Origin: Monocercomonoides exilis
Taxonomy: Eukaryota; Preaxostyla; Oxymonadida; Polymastigidae
NCBI GenBank assembly: GCA_001643675.2
Contig: LSRY02000018.1
Coordinates: 310,001 to 374,000 of the forward strand
DNA length: 64,000 bases
Reading direction: 5' to 3'
Part shown: one piece after another, positions 19,403 through 29,880 of the stretch
Numbering within the stretch: position 1 is the first letter of the stretch
Layout: every line of letters begins with the position of its first letter
Position numbers and translations under genes: made by a program
Notes under the pieces: model-generated
What the model saw: the letters and a program-made list of their open reading frames with translations, nothing else
Told to the model about the DNA's origin: nothing
Database searches by the model: none

Positions 19403-20773
19403 ATGGATTGTATAGGTTTATCATCAGATGAGAATGGATCTCAAAAAGAAATGGAATTTGTGAAATGCGAAAAAGCTAACAATGAAGACAAACAACAAGC
19501 CGAAGTTTCAAATGCTGAATGCTGTGATAATACTCAAATTGCAGACGAATTTTCTGATGATGAAAGCAACTCGGAACAACCACAATTGGAGCAAAAGCCA
19601 TCAAAAAAGCTTACATATCGCCAAACATTAAGCCTTCGTTATCTTTCTGAGCCTTTTGATTCTTTAGAGGATAAAAAGCTGTTCGAAATGCCATTAAAAG
19701 AATATCTTAAACAACCTCGTAAAAATGACAGAGGGAAATCACTCAAAGAACTTCTTCCAAACCTCACAATTGTTGAAGATTCAACAAGAATCATTTTATG
19801 GAGAGGAAGTGTTGTTGATTTATCCGTTGATGCTATCGTTAACGCTGCAAATTCATCTCTTCTCGGAGGAGGTGGAGTTGATGGAGCTATCCACAGCAAT
19901 GCTGGATTTGATCTTCGAAGGGAATGTTCAACGCACGAAGAATGCGATGTGGGAGAAGCAATTATAACTAAAGGATATCATCTTCCTTCAAAAGCTGTTA
20001 TTCACACAGTAGGACCAGTTTTGGACTGGAAAGGCCGAACACGTCCAGAGAAGCTGAGGCAATGCTATCGCAGTTGCTTATCCTTGTGCGAAGAATACCA
20101 AATAAAGAGTGTTGCATTTTGCTGTATTTCGTGTGGTGTATACGGATATCCAGTGGAAGAAGCAGCGCCCCTTGCGCTCGAGGAAGTTAAACTGCATCTC
20201 AGACGAATGAAAGAAAAGCATCAAGTCACCAGAATGGAAGAAGATCCCAGAGAAAAGGAAAGGAAAGGGGAAATGATTGATGATGAAGTCAAAATGAAAG
20301 AAAATGAAAAAGAAGAAAAATGTGATGAGAAGAGCAATTCATCATCACCATCACCACAACCGCAAGCGTCATCATCATCTTCTTCTTCTCCTTACAGCAC
20401 TTCTGTGTCTTCTTCTTCTCCATCAACATCTTCTTCATCAGATGATGCAAAGTCATCATCATCTTCTTCTTCTGATTCTGATTCTAAGTCTGATTTTTCT
20501 TCTTCAAGCAAAACAAAAGAAGCGTCTTCTTCTCTAACAGATATTGTGTTTGTAGTATTTACCAGATCTGAATGGCAAGCTTATCAAAATGTGTTTGAGA
20601 AGGAAGCGACGCTGAGAAGAAATGGATTTGCTGCAAAGAAGAAGCAACATCACAAAAAGAATGATGAAGAAGATGAAGAAGATGAAGAAGATGATGACAA
20701 CTTTCATTCTGGAGGTCACTCGTCCAAAGGTAACAGGACAATTACTTCATTCTTTCACAGAAAAACTTGGTGA
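19403..20773 (+). CDS. Macrodomain (MacroD-type ADP-ribosylhydrolase-like) protein with low-complexity insert
   Basis: A 456-residue, single-exon protein ending in UGA. An acidic N-terminus leads to RQTLSLRYLSEPFDSL. The macrodomain starts near residue 130: RIILWRGSVVDLSVDAIVNA followed by ANSSLLGGGGVDGAIH, with the ADP-ribose-binding Asn and Gly loop intact. Further motifs are GEAIITKGYHLPSKAVIHTV, then GP, and ISCGVYGYPVEEAAPLALEE. MacroD enzymes hydrolyse mono-ADP-ribose from aspartate/glutamate and O-acetyl-ADP-ribose. The last core segment, TDIVFVVFTRSEWQAYQNVF, is separated from the rest by about 110 residues of Lys/Glu and Ser runs. A basic/acidic tail follows. The start was chosen as the first ATG after an AT-rich leader. 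The catalytic fold appears complete if the insert loops out. Confidence 0.85.
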   Translation: MDCIGLSSDENGSQKEMEFVKCEKANNEDKQQAEVSNAECCDNTQIADEFSDDESNSEQPQLEQKPSKKLTYRQTLSLRYLSEPFDSLEDKKLFEMPLKEYLKQPRKNDRGKSLKELLPNLTIVEDSTRIILWRGSVVDLSVDAIVNAANSSLLGGGGVDGAIHSNAGFDLRRECSTHEECDVGEAIITKGYHLPSKAVIHTVGPVLDWKGRTRPEKLRQCYRSCLSLCEEYQIKSVAFCCISCGVYGYPVEEAAPLALEEVKLHLRRMKEKHQVTRMEEDPREKERKGEMIDDEVKMKENEKEEKCDEKSNSSSPSPQPQASSSSSSSPYSTSVSSSSPSTSSSSDDAKSSSSSSSDSDSKSDFSSSSKTKEASSSLTDIVFVVFTRSEWQAYQNVFEKEATLRRNGFAAKKKQHHKKNDEEDEEDEEDDDNFHSGGHSSKGNRTITSFFHRKTW

Positions 20774-21509
20774 TTGTTGTTGCTTGGGAAATGTGTTTGT
20801 GTAATTTGATGAAATGAATTAAATGCTGATGCATTTTTTATTCACGTCTCTTTAACTTATAGATTAGAATTCAAAAATTGTTATTTTTATTTCATTTCAC
20901 ATTTAAAAATTAACTTTCAAAAAAAAAAAAAGAAAAAAACCAAAGACAATAAATTCAATGTGAAGAAATTTCATTTGCAGCAATGTTTTTGTAATTAAAA
21001 ATATAAATTCAACAGTTAGCATTTCTCACTTGAAATTTCTCAATGATAAAAAATGAAAGAAAGCATAAATCTTTCTTTTCTGCTGAATAAAGAAAAAAAA
21101 GAAACTAATTCTAAATCAAAAAAGAAACATACAAAAATGAACAAAAGAAGAATAATTTCTTAAAAATTTGAAAATAAAAACAGCACAAAGCAAATGAAAA
21201 ATAGATTACTGAAAGCCTCAATATATCACAATGCATTCAAAAATAAGAACCACAAATTTCTGGATAAATAAAACTGTGAATTAAAAAATAATGAAACATA
21301 TTTTAAAAACCACGAAGCCAATCAAAATTACAAACAGAAAATTTAATGATGAATAAATAGCACAATCAAAGATAACAAAAAAGAAAAACGAAAAAGCGAA
21401 AAGAAAAGGAAGGGAGAAAAGAATTTAAAAAATGCACTCAAATTAATGAATATCACACTTTTCGTTAAAAAATTTTCACTTAAAAATAGAAAACAAAAAT
21501 CTTCAGTTA
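20774..21509. other. AT-rich intergenic, nothing seen
   Basis: Poly-A and AT-rich sequence, the 3' flanks of the convergent macrodomain and membrane-protein genes. Confidence 0.5.
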
Positions 21510-22274
21510 TTACCTGTATTCCATTTTTGGAGAAGGTAACCCAACTGGAATCTGAAATCCAACACAAAGTTGATTATTATTCTGATTAAATGAAGGAGAC
21601 AGTTCTGCGTTAACAACGTTTACACTTTCGGATGAAGTTGGCAAATTTTCGAGCGAAATGCTTGGATTTGAATCATTTTCAATGCTTGTTTCCTCAATGG
21701 GACTGGGGTTATTTGTTTGATCTTTACTCCTCAAAGGATATGGTATTACGCATTTTCCATTAACTTCCTTAAACTGTATGATTTCCACAGCAATTCCGAG
21801 CAATTCAACAATAACTGAAAAAAGAAATGCATAAAAAATATAGGAGTTTTAAAGATGTCAAACGTTTGCATATTATTAGCAAAACCGAAAGAGCAATAAA
21901 GAAAAATCTGAACTTCATATTGTATTTATCTAAAATGGTAATGTACAGCAAAATCGTCAGGATTTTCAATTTAGTTTTTTCTAACCTTGAATTATCAACA
22001 AGATAACATCCACCCACCACGTAACGGAATTTACAAAGAGAAATAAAAATAACAAAACAAAATCGTGTTGTAGCAGTGCGATAAATCCGAAAAATGTAAC
22101 GCACAAATTTTGTGGTTTTAAACAACTAAATGTGTTTATCAAAGACAAGACCTGAAAACACGAGAAAATAAAATTTATGCAAAATATAATCCAATATTTC
22201 CTTACCATCATTATCACTAAAAAGCAGTAAAATATTCCATGCACAAAAGACTTTCTATCATTCACTTTTTCCAT
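21510..22274 (-). CDS. Small multi-pass membrane protein (AGTRAP-like at low confidence)
   Basis: Three exons join in phase: 22274-22206, 22151-21986 and 21814-21510/21514, with GT-AG introns of 54 and 171 bp. The product starts MEKVNDRKSFVHGIFYCFLV and has about four hydrophobic segments: IFYCFLVIMMVLSLINTF, LCVTFFGFIALLQHD, FVLLFLFLFVNSVTWWVDVI and LLIIQVIVELLGIAVEII. A polar tail then contains NNPSPIEETSIEND and CVGFQIPVGLPSPKMEYR. The order of segments, with a charged HD between two helices and a conserved Asp in the last, recalls AGTRAP-like proteins, but this is only an impression. After MEYR come two TAA codons directly at a possible splice donor (CAG|gtaata), so the 3' end is uncertain: it may be spliced onward or read through to UGA at 21453-21455. 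Confidence 0.55.
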
Positions 22275-23688
22275 ATTCTCTTATTCAGTAATAAACCCAT
22301 TATAATTAATAAACGATTGATTTTCGAAATTTTTCATTCGCTTCATTTTCAACCTTAATGTGATAATTATTCATGTTGAAACATTATGATCAAAAATATT
22401 TCTTTTATATTGTTTTCTTTGAAAAAATAAAAAAAAAATTTGATTGAATTTCGCATCCGAATCAGTATATATTGTTTTCAATCGTATTTACTGTAATCCT
22501 TATTCATGCAAGAAAATATTGTTTTGAAATAATTATTTCAATAAAAAGTTCGAATATCGTCGTGAATAAAACGATGTTTAATCATTAAACTCTTTCATCG
22601 AATATTATTCTCATTTGAAACACTGACCAAAAATTATTCAACATCAAAAAACTTTAATTCAAAATCGAAAAAGAAGTAAATTAGTTCAGAATTTCAATTC
22701 AAGTCAAAACCAAAAAATTTCATGTAATCCTGTGTGACATGACACGAAAAATTAGAAAAAATTCAAAAATGACAGACAAGACTTTTTCAATTTGTCATTT
22801 TTTTGTCACTCAAATTAATAAAGTAAAAATAAAAACAATTGAAAATTTTTTCACATTTAAACGTTAAAAAACTTATTTAAGCTTTTATATCTTATTTTAC
22901 TCAACTTTCCATCAAAATCAAAACACTTTCAAGTCATTTTTTGCAAGTGACAAATTGATCAAATTAAAATATTGTGATTTTGTCACTTGTCAGATCTGTC
23001 ACTGACAAGTCAGATCTGTCATTTTGTCACATTAGAAAATGCTCCTTAATTCAAGTTGAAATCGAAAAGCAAATGCATTTTGTTTGTTTGTGAGGAAAAT
23101 ACTCATTTGTCACAAAATGATCTGACAGAATGAAATTAATATTATTCGAATACAAATATGGATTTTTTCTTGTTTTCGAAGTGTTTTTTTAAAAGCAATC
23201 ACATTTTTCTGCTCTTAACTAAGCTTTTATTTTTCAATTTTTGAACAAAATGGGTAATTTCTTTCTTGATTCGTGCATTCTTTTTGTTGTTCATTATTTT
23301 CTTTTTTTTCGAAGAGTCGAAAGCATGAAGAACCGAAACATAAACATATTTCTTCTTAGTTGTTTTTATTATCATTTAAAAACTGTTCAACATTTGTTAT
23401 TTTTAAAATACACACATAAACAGTTTTCAGAAATTAATAACATATCGCAGTTCTGAGAATAGTTTTTTTTAACAATTCACAAAGTTTTATGGAAACTAAA
23501 ATATTTCTTAATATTTTTTATCTATAACTTTCTTTTAACTTTAAATACTTAAGAGTTTTATTCAAATAGATGAGATGAATGAAAAAATTTAAAATAATTT
23601 CTAATCCAAACTATATCATGTTCTTTAAATCATAAATAAGCATTGCAATTTATTAATCCCAACTTTTCATCTCTGTTTTCTCATTCCA
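22275..23688. other. AT-rich intergenic with TGTCA-rich cluster
   Basis: No gene is supported. GTCAGATCTGTCA occurs twice in direct orientation (22989-23001 and 23009-23021) within a stretch (about 22720-23120) unusually rich in TGTCA/TGACA. Confidence 0.5.
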
Positions 23689-24161
23689 TCAACGAAGCAG
23701 CATGAATAAAGAATCAGCTTAATCAACAATCAGTTTTTCATGTGGCGAGGAACATGCCATGACATCTACCGGATTTGAGAAAGAAGAGAAGCCCAGATGC
23801 AAGTATTCCATTCGAACGAATATTATTTTTGTTTCAAAAAAGTCAATGCTTTGAGAGAATGGAGAGGAAGATCGCTTTTGTTATTCAATATCATCATCTT
23901 CTTTTTCATCTTCCTTTTCAAGCACCCATTCAGGTATTTTATCTGAATCATGACCCAGTATATATTCTGTTGATCCACTCTCCGCCAGCAAATATTCAGA
24001 TGGTTCTGAATGTGCAATTTTCTTTGAATATAAACCTAACTTTGTCTTCGCTTTATTTACTTTTTCTGCATCATTTTCTGCTTTTCGCCATTGTTCCTCA
24101 AGAGACATCTCCATAGTTACCTTTTCAAATTCCTTCGGACACTTCTTAATAGTATTTTGTA
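23689..24161 (-). CDS. Unknown acidic/charged protein, possible exon
   Basis: A frame from KKCPKEFEKVT (about 24161) or the ATG at 24114 runs through MEMSLEEQWRKAENDAEKVN, AKTKLGLYSKKIAH, LLAESGSTEYILGHDSDKIP and EWVLEKEDEKEDDDIE to TAA at 23881-23883. It continues as QKRSSSPFSQSIDFFETK past one more TAA to UGA at 23689-23691. It reads well with UAR as Gln. No family is recognised. The K/E-rich minus-strand frames upstream may belong to the same gene. Confidence 0.35.
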
Positions 24162-24219
24162 TTATTCATCGCATTTTTTTCTATTTTATTCTTTCTTTCA
24201 TTTCTTTAACTTCTCATGC

Positions 24220-24901
24220 GACTCAGCTTCAGACGTCCCGATCTCAACCTCGCTTTTTGTCTCTTCTCTGTCTGTCTCTTCAATCTCCTTCTGAAAATAA
24301 TCCTCTTTGTTCTTGTAGTATTTCTTCATATTTTGGTTTTTTAACGTTACGTCATCCGCTTCAATTTTCACTTTTTCTACAACTTCATTAGCTCTTTGCT
24401 TCTCTCATGTTTTTGCGATCATCTCCAATTTTTCAGTTCTCGTGTCTGCATAGCTTTCTCCTTTCATATTTTGCTTAATGTTTTCCATCTCACTCTTTTT
24501 CTCTCCTTCCCATCCCCCACCATCATCTCTCATCATTGCTCTCTTCTGATAGCACAACATCACTAAACTCCACATCGCTTTCATTATCGTCACATCTTTT
24601 ATCGATCTAAACTATTCTTCAGCCAAAACCCACTTTCTCTAAAACCTTCGCCCTCTGAACAACCAGCTTCTCCTCTCTACACATCGTTTATGCCATCATC
24701 TTCTTGATCTTCATCAGTCTTTTCGACTTCTTCCTCCTCATTATCTGTTTCTGATGTGTTTCAAAGCTGCACCATATTTTTGGCTTCTTCGCCTTTATAA
24801 GCATTGCCTTCACTTCTCTTTGAACTTTCTTTTCAATGGGATATACACTTCGGAAAGGATTCTTCTTTGATGCGTTCATCATTATCTCTGCTTTGTGAAT
24901 A

Positions 24902-24935
<34 letters not shown>

Positions 24936-25610
24936 TCTGTCTGTCACTCTTTCTCTGCTCAAGGCTGTGGTTCATTTACAGCTTCTTCGGTTATATCGCT
25001 TCCTTTCAGATTGTATTCGATCGCATTATTTTCTCACTTCTCTTCATTTTGGATCTCTGGAAATTGCTTGATTTTCATTGGTTTCGTTCTTTCTTCTTGC
25101 TCTTCTTTTTATCCTTCTTTTTCACTCTTTTCTCCTTCATTTTCTCCTTCCTCTTCCTCTCTCTCCTTCATCTCTTTCTTCCTCATTCGCAATAGCTTCC
25201 TTTTCTTCTTTCAATTATTCCTTTCTTTCCTTTCTTTCCCTCATCTTCTTTGCTTTCTTATCCTTCCTCATCTCCATCATATCTTCCACAATCAGTTGAG
25301 CTGTTACTATAACACTCACAACGGCACTTTTTTTCTGCTTTCTCTTATACCGTCTTCTTCTTTGCATATTCCACTTTCTCCTCTTCACTCATCTACTTAA
25401 ACATTTCCATTTCATTCCAACTTCTCATCGTCTCTTCGATTTCTTTGTTCATCTGCTTCGATTCTTCATCTCTCAATACCATCAGCCGTTTCTATTCTCT
25501 CCTCTTCACCTCCATCTTCTCTTTCTTCTCTTTCTTGCTCCTTCATTTTCTTATTCGCCTTCTTCTTCACCTTCTTTTTCACCTTCTTATTCACCTTCTT
25601 CTTCTTCTTT
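24220..25610 (-). pseudogene. Lys/Glu-rich decayed or multi-exon coding region
   Basis: The minus strand is purine-rich and holds several charged, coiled-coil-like pieces in different frames: ANEVVEKVKIEADDVTLKNQ and KNKEDYFQKEIEETDREE (24220-24400), MRDDGGGWEGEKKSEMEN (24405-24593), and PFRSVYPIEKKVQREVKAML (24688-24975). A 30-base poly-T (24903-24932) lies inside. Frequent breaks, including UGA, suggest decay. An expressed gene with unrecognised introns is possible. Confidence 0.3.
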
Positions 25611-25628
25611 TCCCTCTCTCGCTCTCAG

Positions 25629-26195
25629 CAGCTGCCGGCAAAGCGATATTCAGGATGGCGAGAGAACGAGCAGCTGACTGTGGATGCGATCCGGAAGAAG
25701 ATGGACTCAGAGAAGAGGAAGATGCGGATGAAGGAGAAACCGCCCAGCCCAATTGAAGAAGAGGAAGATGTGAATACAAGCCAAAAGACTCCTGGAAACG
25801 ATGGAGAGATTTCTGAGTGGGTTGAGGCGTCGGTTCCAACAGCAAGGAAGAAGTAGGCTGTGATGCTGCTGCGTGGATCGAACAAGAACAATCCAGTGAA
25901 AGCAGAGGTGGCGAAGAATGAGGAAGGATCGGTGAATGCAAAAACACGAGGAGCAACTGGAGGTTTAACTTCAGCAGCATCAAGTGCTTCTACAACTTCA
26001 TCATCATCATTTTCTTTTTCTTCATCTTCATTTTCATCAACAGCTACAGCTTCTTCATCAAATCCTATTTTGGAGCAGATTCCTCAGTCTTCGTCGCCTT
26101 CTCCCCCATGCAAGCACCATGCTCCTTCAGACGTTAATTTGTCTACTGTTCAGCTGACATCTTCGTCGTCTGCAAATCATTCACTTCACAATTGA
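25629..26195 (+). CDS. Unknown Ser-rich protein, 3' exon
   Basis: After a polypyrimidine-AG acceptor (ends 25628) a frame opens with QLPAKRYSGWRENEQLTVDA, then IRKKMDSEKRKMRMKEKPPS, DGEISEWVEASVPTARKK, a TAG at 25854-25856, and AVMLLRGSNKNNPVKAEV. It continues to a Ser-rich tail ending LTSSSSANHSLHN and UGA at 26193-26195. Both sides of the TAG share a frame and style. The same frame also stays Ser-rich for about 45 codons past the UGA, so 3' decay cannot be excluded. Upstream exons are not identified. Confidence 0.4.
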
Positions 26196-26736
26196 AAAAC
26201 AACTGGAGCATCACATCCTGTCAAAAACGATGCTTCCTCTGCTAATTCTTCCACCTCTTATTCATCATCATCTTCTTCTTCTTTCTCCTCCTCTCCTTCT
26301 CCTTTTTCTTTTTCTTCTTCTTCTTCTCCTCCTTCTCTTTAAACTTTCCTTAGCACCAGTTTATCTTTGATTATACAACTTTTTTTCCTTTCAAAAATAA
26401 GGAACATCTACCATCATTGTTAAGTTTTGTTTAGAAATTTATCAAAAAGATGATCTCTAAAGTTAAAATTGAAATTTAGTCGATATTTTTTCACGTGAAT
26501 AATACCGAGAAATTCTCATTTAATTATGCAACAAGTTGGTCCATGTGAATGTTTTGAATACTTTGTATTTAAAAATGCAATAAATATCATTTCAAGCAAG
26601 CTTGTTTTCTCACAAGAATTATTAGAACGATATTTTTTAATAAAAATACATTTTAGAATCAGAACCTTTCAAGGAAAAACCATAAAATCAAAAGAGAAGT
26701 TAAAAAACCAACTTCAACAATAAATATAATTGTGCT
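26196..26736. other. 3' flank and AT-rich spacer before hAT remnant
   Basis: The first 150 bp remain Ser-coding in the frame of the preceding gene, past its UGA. The rest is AT-rich with no supported gene. Confidence 0.4.
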
Positions 26737-29345
26737 CTAAAGCAACAATAATGAATTGAGAGTGTTTAAAGATAATGAACGCCTTCTGTCTCCTATGATT
26801 CTTCTTAATCGTGAAAATAATCTTTCACATGAAGCTTCACTGCATGGGGCAACAACCAGATTGTAACAAACTGAAGCGAAAACTGTATAAATACCTCCAT
26901 ACGAAGCAATATGACTGAATAGAACAAAAGGCGAAGAATCGACATACACTTTTGGTGGGGACAATAATAATTCTTTAAAAAGTGCTTAACAACCTTCACG
27001 AATTTCTTGTTTATGATGATATAATGTTTTTTCTACGTACTTTTCGAATGCACTAAATAATCTTGGATACCATGTCTCCTGCAGAGACATTGATATTTCT
27101 TCGATGGCTTGAAGATCCTGAACTGCAGAAATATTCTCAACAAGCTTCAGTTTTTTGTTTGATCCAACATAAAAGACTTCAGCACATTCTTCTTCCACTG
27201 AATCTGTAATTGTTGTATTTTCTTGATCGTTTGTTGAACGATCTTCCATAAAACATGAATTTAAAGAAGATCTTGTGTTGTACTTGGTATCATCGCTCAT
27301 GTTTTCATTTATTGGATGAATTCCTTTAATTAAGAAGTCGTCGTAATCATCATCAACCATCGAAGAAAAATCACTATCATCAGAATCATCATATAATACT
27401 TCCGATTTGCGCTCTTCTTTATTTTCCAAATGTTTCTCCAGCGCATTCAAGAGAAATAGAAGTTTTCTATTTCCAAGATCAAGATTTTCAGATTGGACTG
27501 AGAGTGAATCATTAAGAGATTTTTCTTTTGAAGTAATTGAAATAATGTTTGAGCTATTTAACGTGCTGCTTTGTTCTAACATTTTGGAACATTGGGATCT
27601 AAAGAAACCAAGTGAAAGTGATTCAGATGATGAAATGCTTGTTTGCGAACATTCGGAGGATATTGTTTCAGTGCAAAAGACGGCAACCGACGATGAACAA
27701 GATTTTAAATTTGATTGTGGGTCATGATAAAGTAATTCGTGTTTTTGCGTCACAAGATTCAACGAATCATTATGATCCGTGAAAGAAGCCAGTAATTCAT
27801 CGCTATGTGTGGGACTTGATTGCTTTAAACTTGATGAAGAAGGCTTTTGATTGCTGTATGTTACTTTTTTTCCTCTTAATTTGTCATCAATCATATTTGC
27901 TTCTGTGATTTCATTGACAATGCTTCCTTTTGCGAGCATTTCACAAAATTGATCCTTTCTAAGCAAATGACCACCAATTGGAGTAAGAGAAAATGCTAAT
28001 GCAATGAAACCAACTCTCTCTTCACTCAAAGTTTAATTATATAACATGATCATAACATTGGTTACTGCATTGTGCCATTCTGGTTCTTGAAAATCGTCTT
28101 GACCTTGAATCCACATGTATTGACCCATTGCCATCAACAAGAAAGGAAATACATCTCCAAATTTTGTTGAATTTTTCTCAAACACGCTATGGAGAATTTG
28201 AAGAGGAAGTAATAATATTTCTGCCTTTATTGCTTTTGTTATTTCTCTTTGATCTAATAAACCAATTTCTCTTATCGCTCTTTCATTTTTCCTAATGAAA
28301 GAACAAATATCATACAAACTTGACTATCTCGTTGAGCAAAAAGCAGGACACTTTTTTTTCAGTTGCTTAGATGTCTTTTGAGTGTGTGTTTCTTTAGCGA
28401 ATGTTATAACAATCCTTTTAATATCCTCCAGACATGTAATCTTTTCAAATGAATGCATTTGAACTAAGTTAATTAGATGGTTCATGCAATAAATACAGAA
28501 TGGAGTGCTAAGACTTGATTTTCCAATAGGTATTCCTTCGTTTATTGGTTGAATTCTTTCTAGAACTGATCTTTGTGCGATAAGCCCATCTGAACAAAAG
28601 CATCGAACTTCCCCTCCGAGATGTGATATTTCTTCCATGCATTCTTTTGCCAGTTTCTCGTAATCTTGTGAAGATGAACAGCCTTGCTTCAAGCTCCAAA
28701 AATACGGGATTCAATCAACAGATAAATCAACAACAGTGTATTTGTTTGTTGCCACAGTTCCGCTGTCCATCATCATCGCAAGGCATTTATTATTGACGAA
28801 TGAATGGCGTTCTGAAATCTTTTTTATTTTTGATTCCATTAAGTGTTTCATAATTTTTCTTGTTGTTAACGTTGGAAATATTGATTCTGGAGGAAGTGTT
28901 GGATTTCTTTGTGAAGTTACAATTAATGACCTGATAAACTTGTTGAATTCTGTTGAGGCAGCGGAAATAAAAGATAGATTGCATTTTGTGATTGTGTCCA
29001 AAAAAAGATCCACAAGATGCGAATTTGTTGATTGATAAGCGAAATATGGTGTCAGATATATGTCTGGACTCGTTTTCTCCTTACTTTTGAAAAAAGACTT
29101 TGACAAAGAAGGTAACAAGAAAAGACATTTGTGTTTCAATATAGCAGGGGATCTTCCGTAAGCTCCACACGCTTGCCCGTTTCTGCTGCAAATACACAAA
29201 AACAATTTGTGAGGATCCTTCAGTGTGACTCCATCAGCAAATACACTGTTGTATTTAATCCACAAAGTTTCATTGTGAATTTCGAAGGATAGTCTTGTGA
29301 TTAATACTCCACCTTTCTTCGGATGCTTGTAACCTTCATTTCAAT
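26737..29345 (-). pseudogene. hAT-family transposase remnant
   Basis: One frame can be followed from about 29345 to 26737, broken by a few stop-like codons. It includes HKLFLCICSRNGQACGAYGR, NNKCLAMMMDSGTVATNKYT, EVRCFCSDGLIAQRSVLERI, KKCPAFCSTR and, at the C-terminus, the hAT dimerisation motif APCSEASCERLFSRLRRIIG followed by DRRRSLSLNTLNSL. The breaks are UGA near 28710 after VVDLSVD (where a glycine would be expected), TAG at 28324-28326 after CSTR (where hAT proteins usually have Trp), TAA at 28033-28035 and TAA at 26986-26988. Even if UAR is Gln, the UGA remains, so it is probably dead. Terminal inverted repeats were not identified. Confidence 0.7.
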
Positions 29346-29875
29346 GAATGAACAAAGAATTCAAATGAAAATGAAAAGTCAAAGATTAATCGCAAACAAT
29401 CCAGATTGTCTTTCATGATCACTTGTTGCAAAGAAACGAATGAACTACCAACACTATTAAGTTCCTTTTGTTTCAAATCGAACACTTTTTTTTGTAAAGA
29501 AAAGTATTATAATTATGTTAGTTATAATAAATACGTTGATCACAAACAATTTCCATATCCTACAAAGATTTTTGTAAGCCAATTGGAAAAGAATTTATAA
29601 GATCAACAAGACTAGTGTCCATTTCAATGAATTTACAAAATATTTAGCGATCCTATCAAATATTTTTGAAAGCATTATGGTTTTCGAAATATTTTTGTGA
29701 ACAATTGATAAAGAATTTGCTATTTTGAATTCAAATTATAAAACAAACTGATAATGAGGGTTTATTATTATTATTATTATAAAAAAAACAATATTTTGGG
29801 AATAATGATCTGTTATTGACTGACATCGTTCCTGTGATTTGTCATGTCACATAGGCTTAGTTTATCTATTTTGAA
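29346..29875. other. AT-rich spacer between transposon remnants
   Basis: Contains a short (TTA)n run near 29761-29780. No gene is seen. Confidence 0.5.
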
Positions 29876-29880
29876 TAGGG

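Noticed and set aside
28736-29035. Plus-strand 99-residue ORF inside the hAT region
   Set aside because: Antisense to the transposase frame that carries recognisable motifs.
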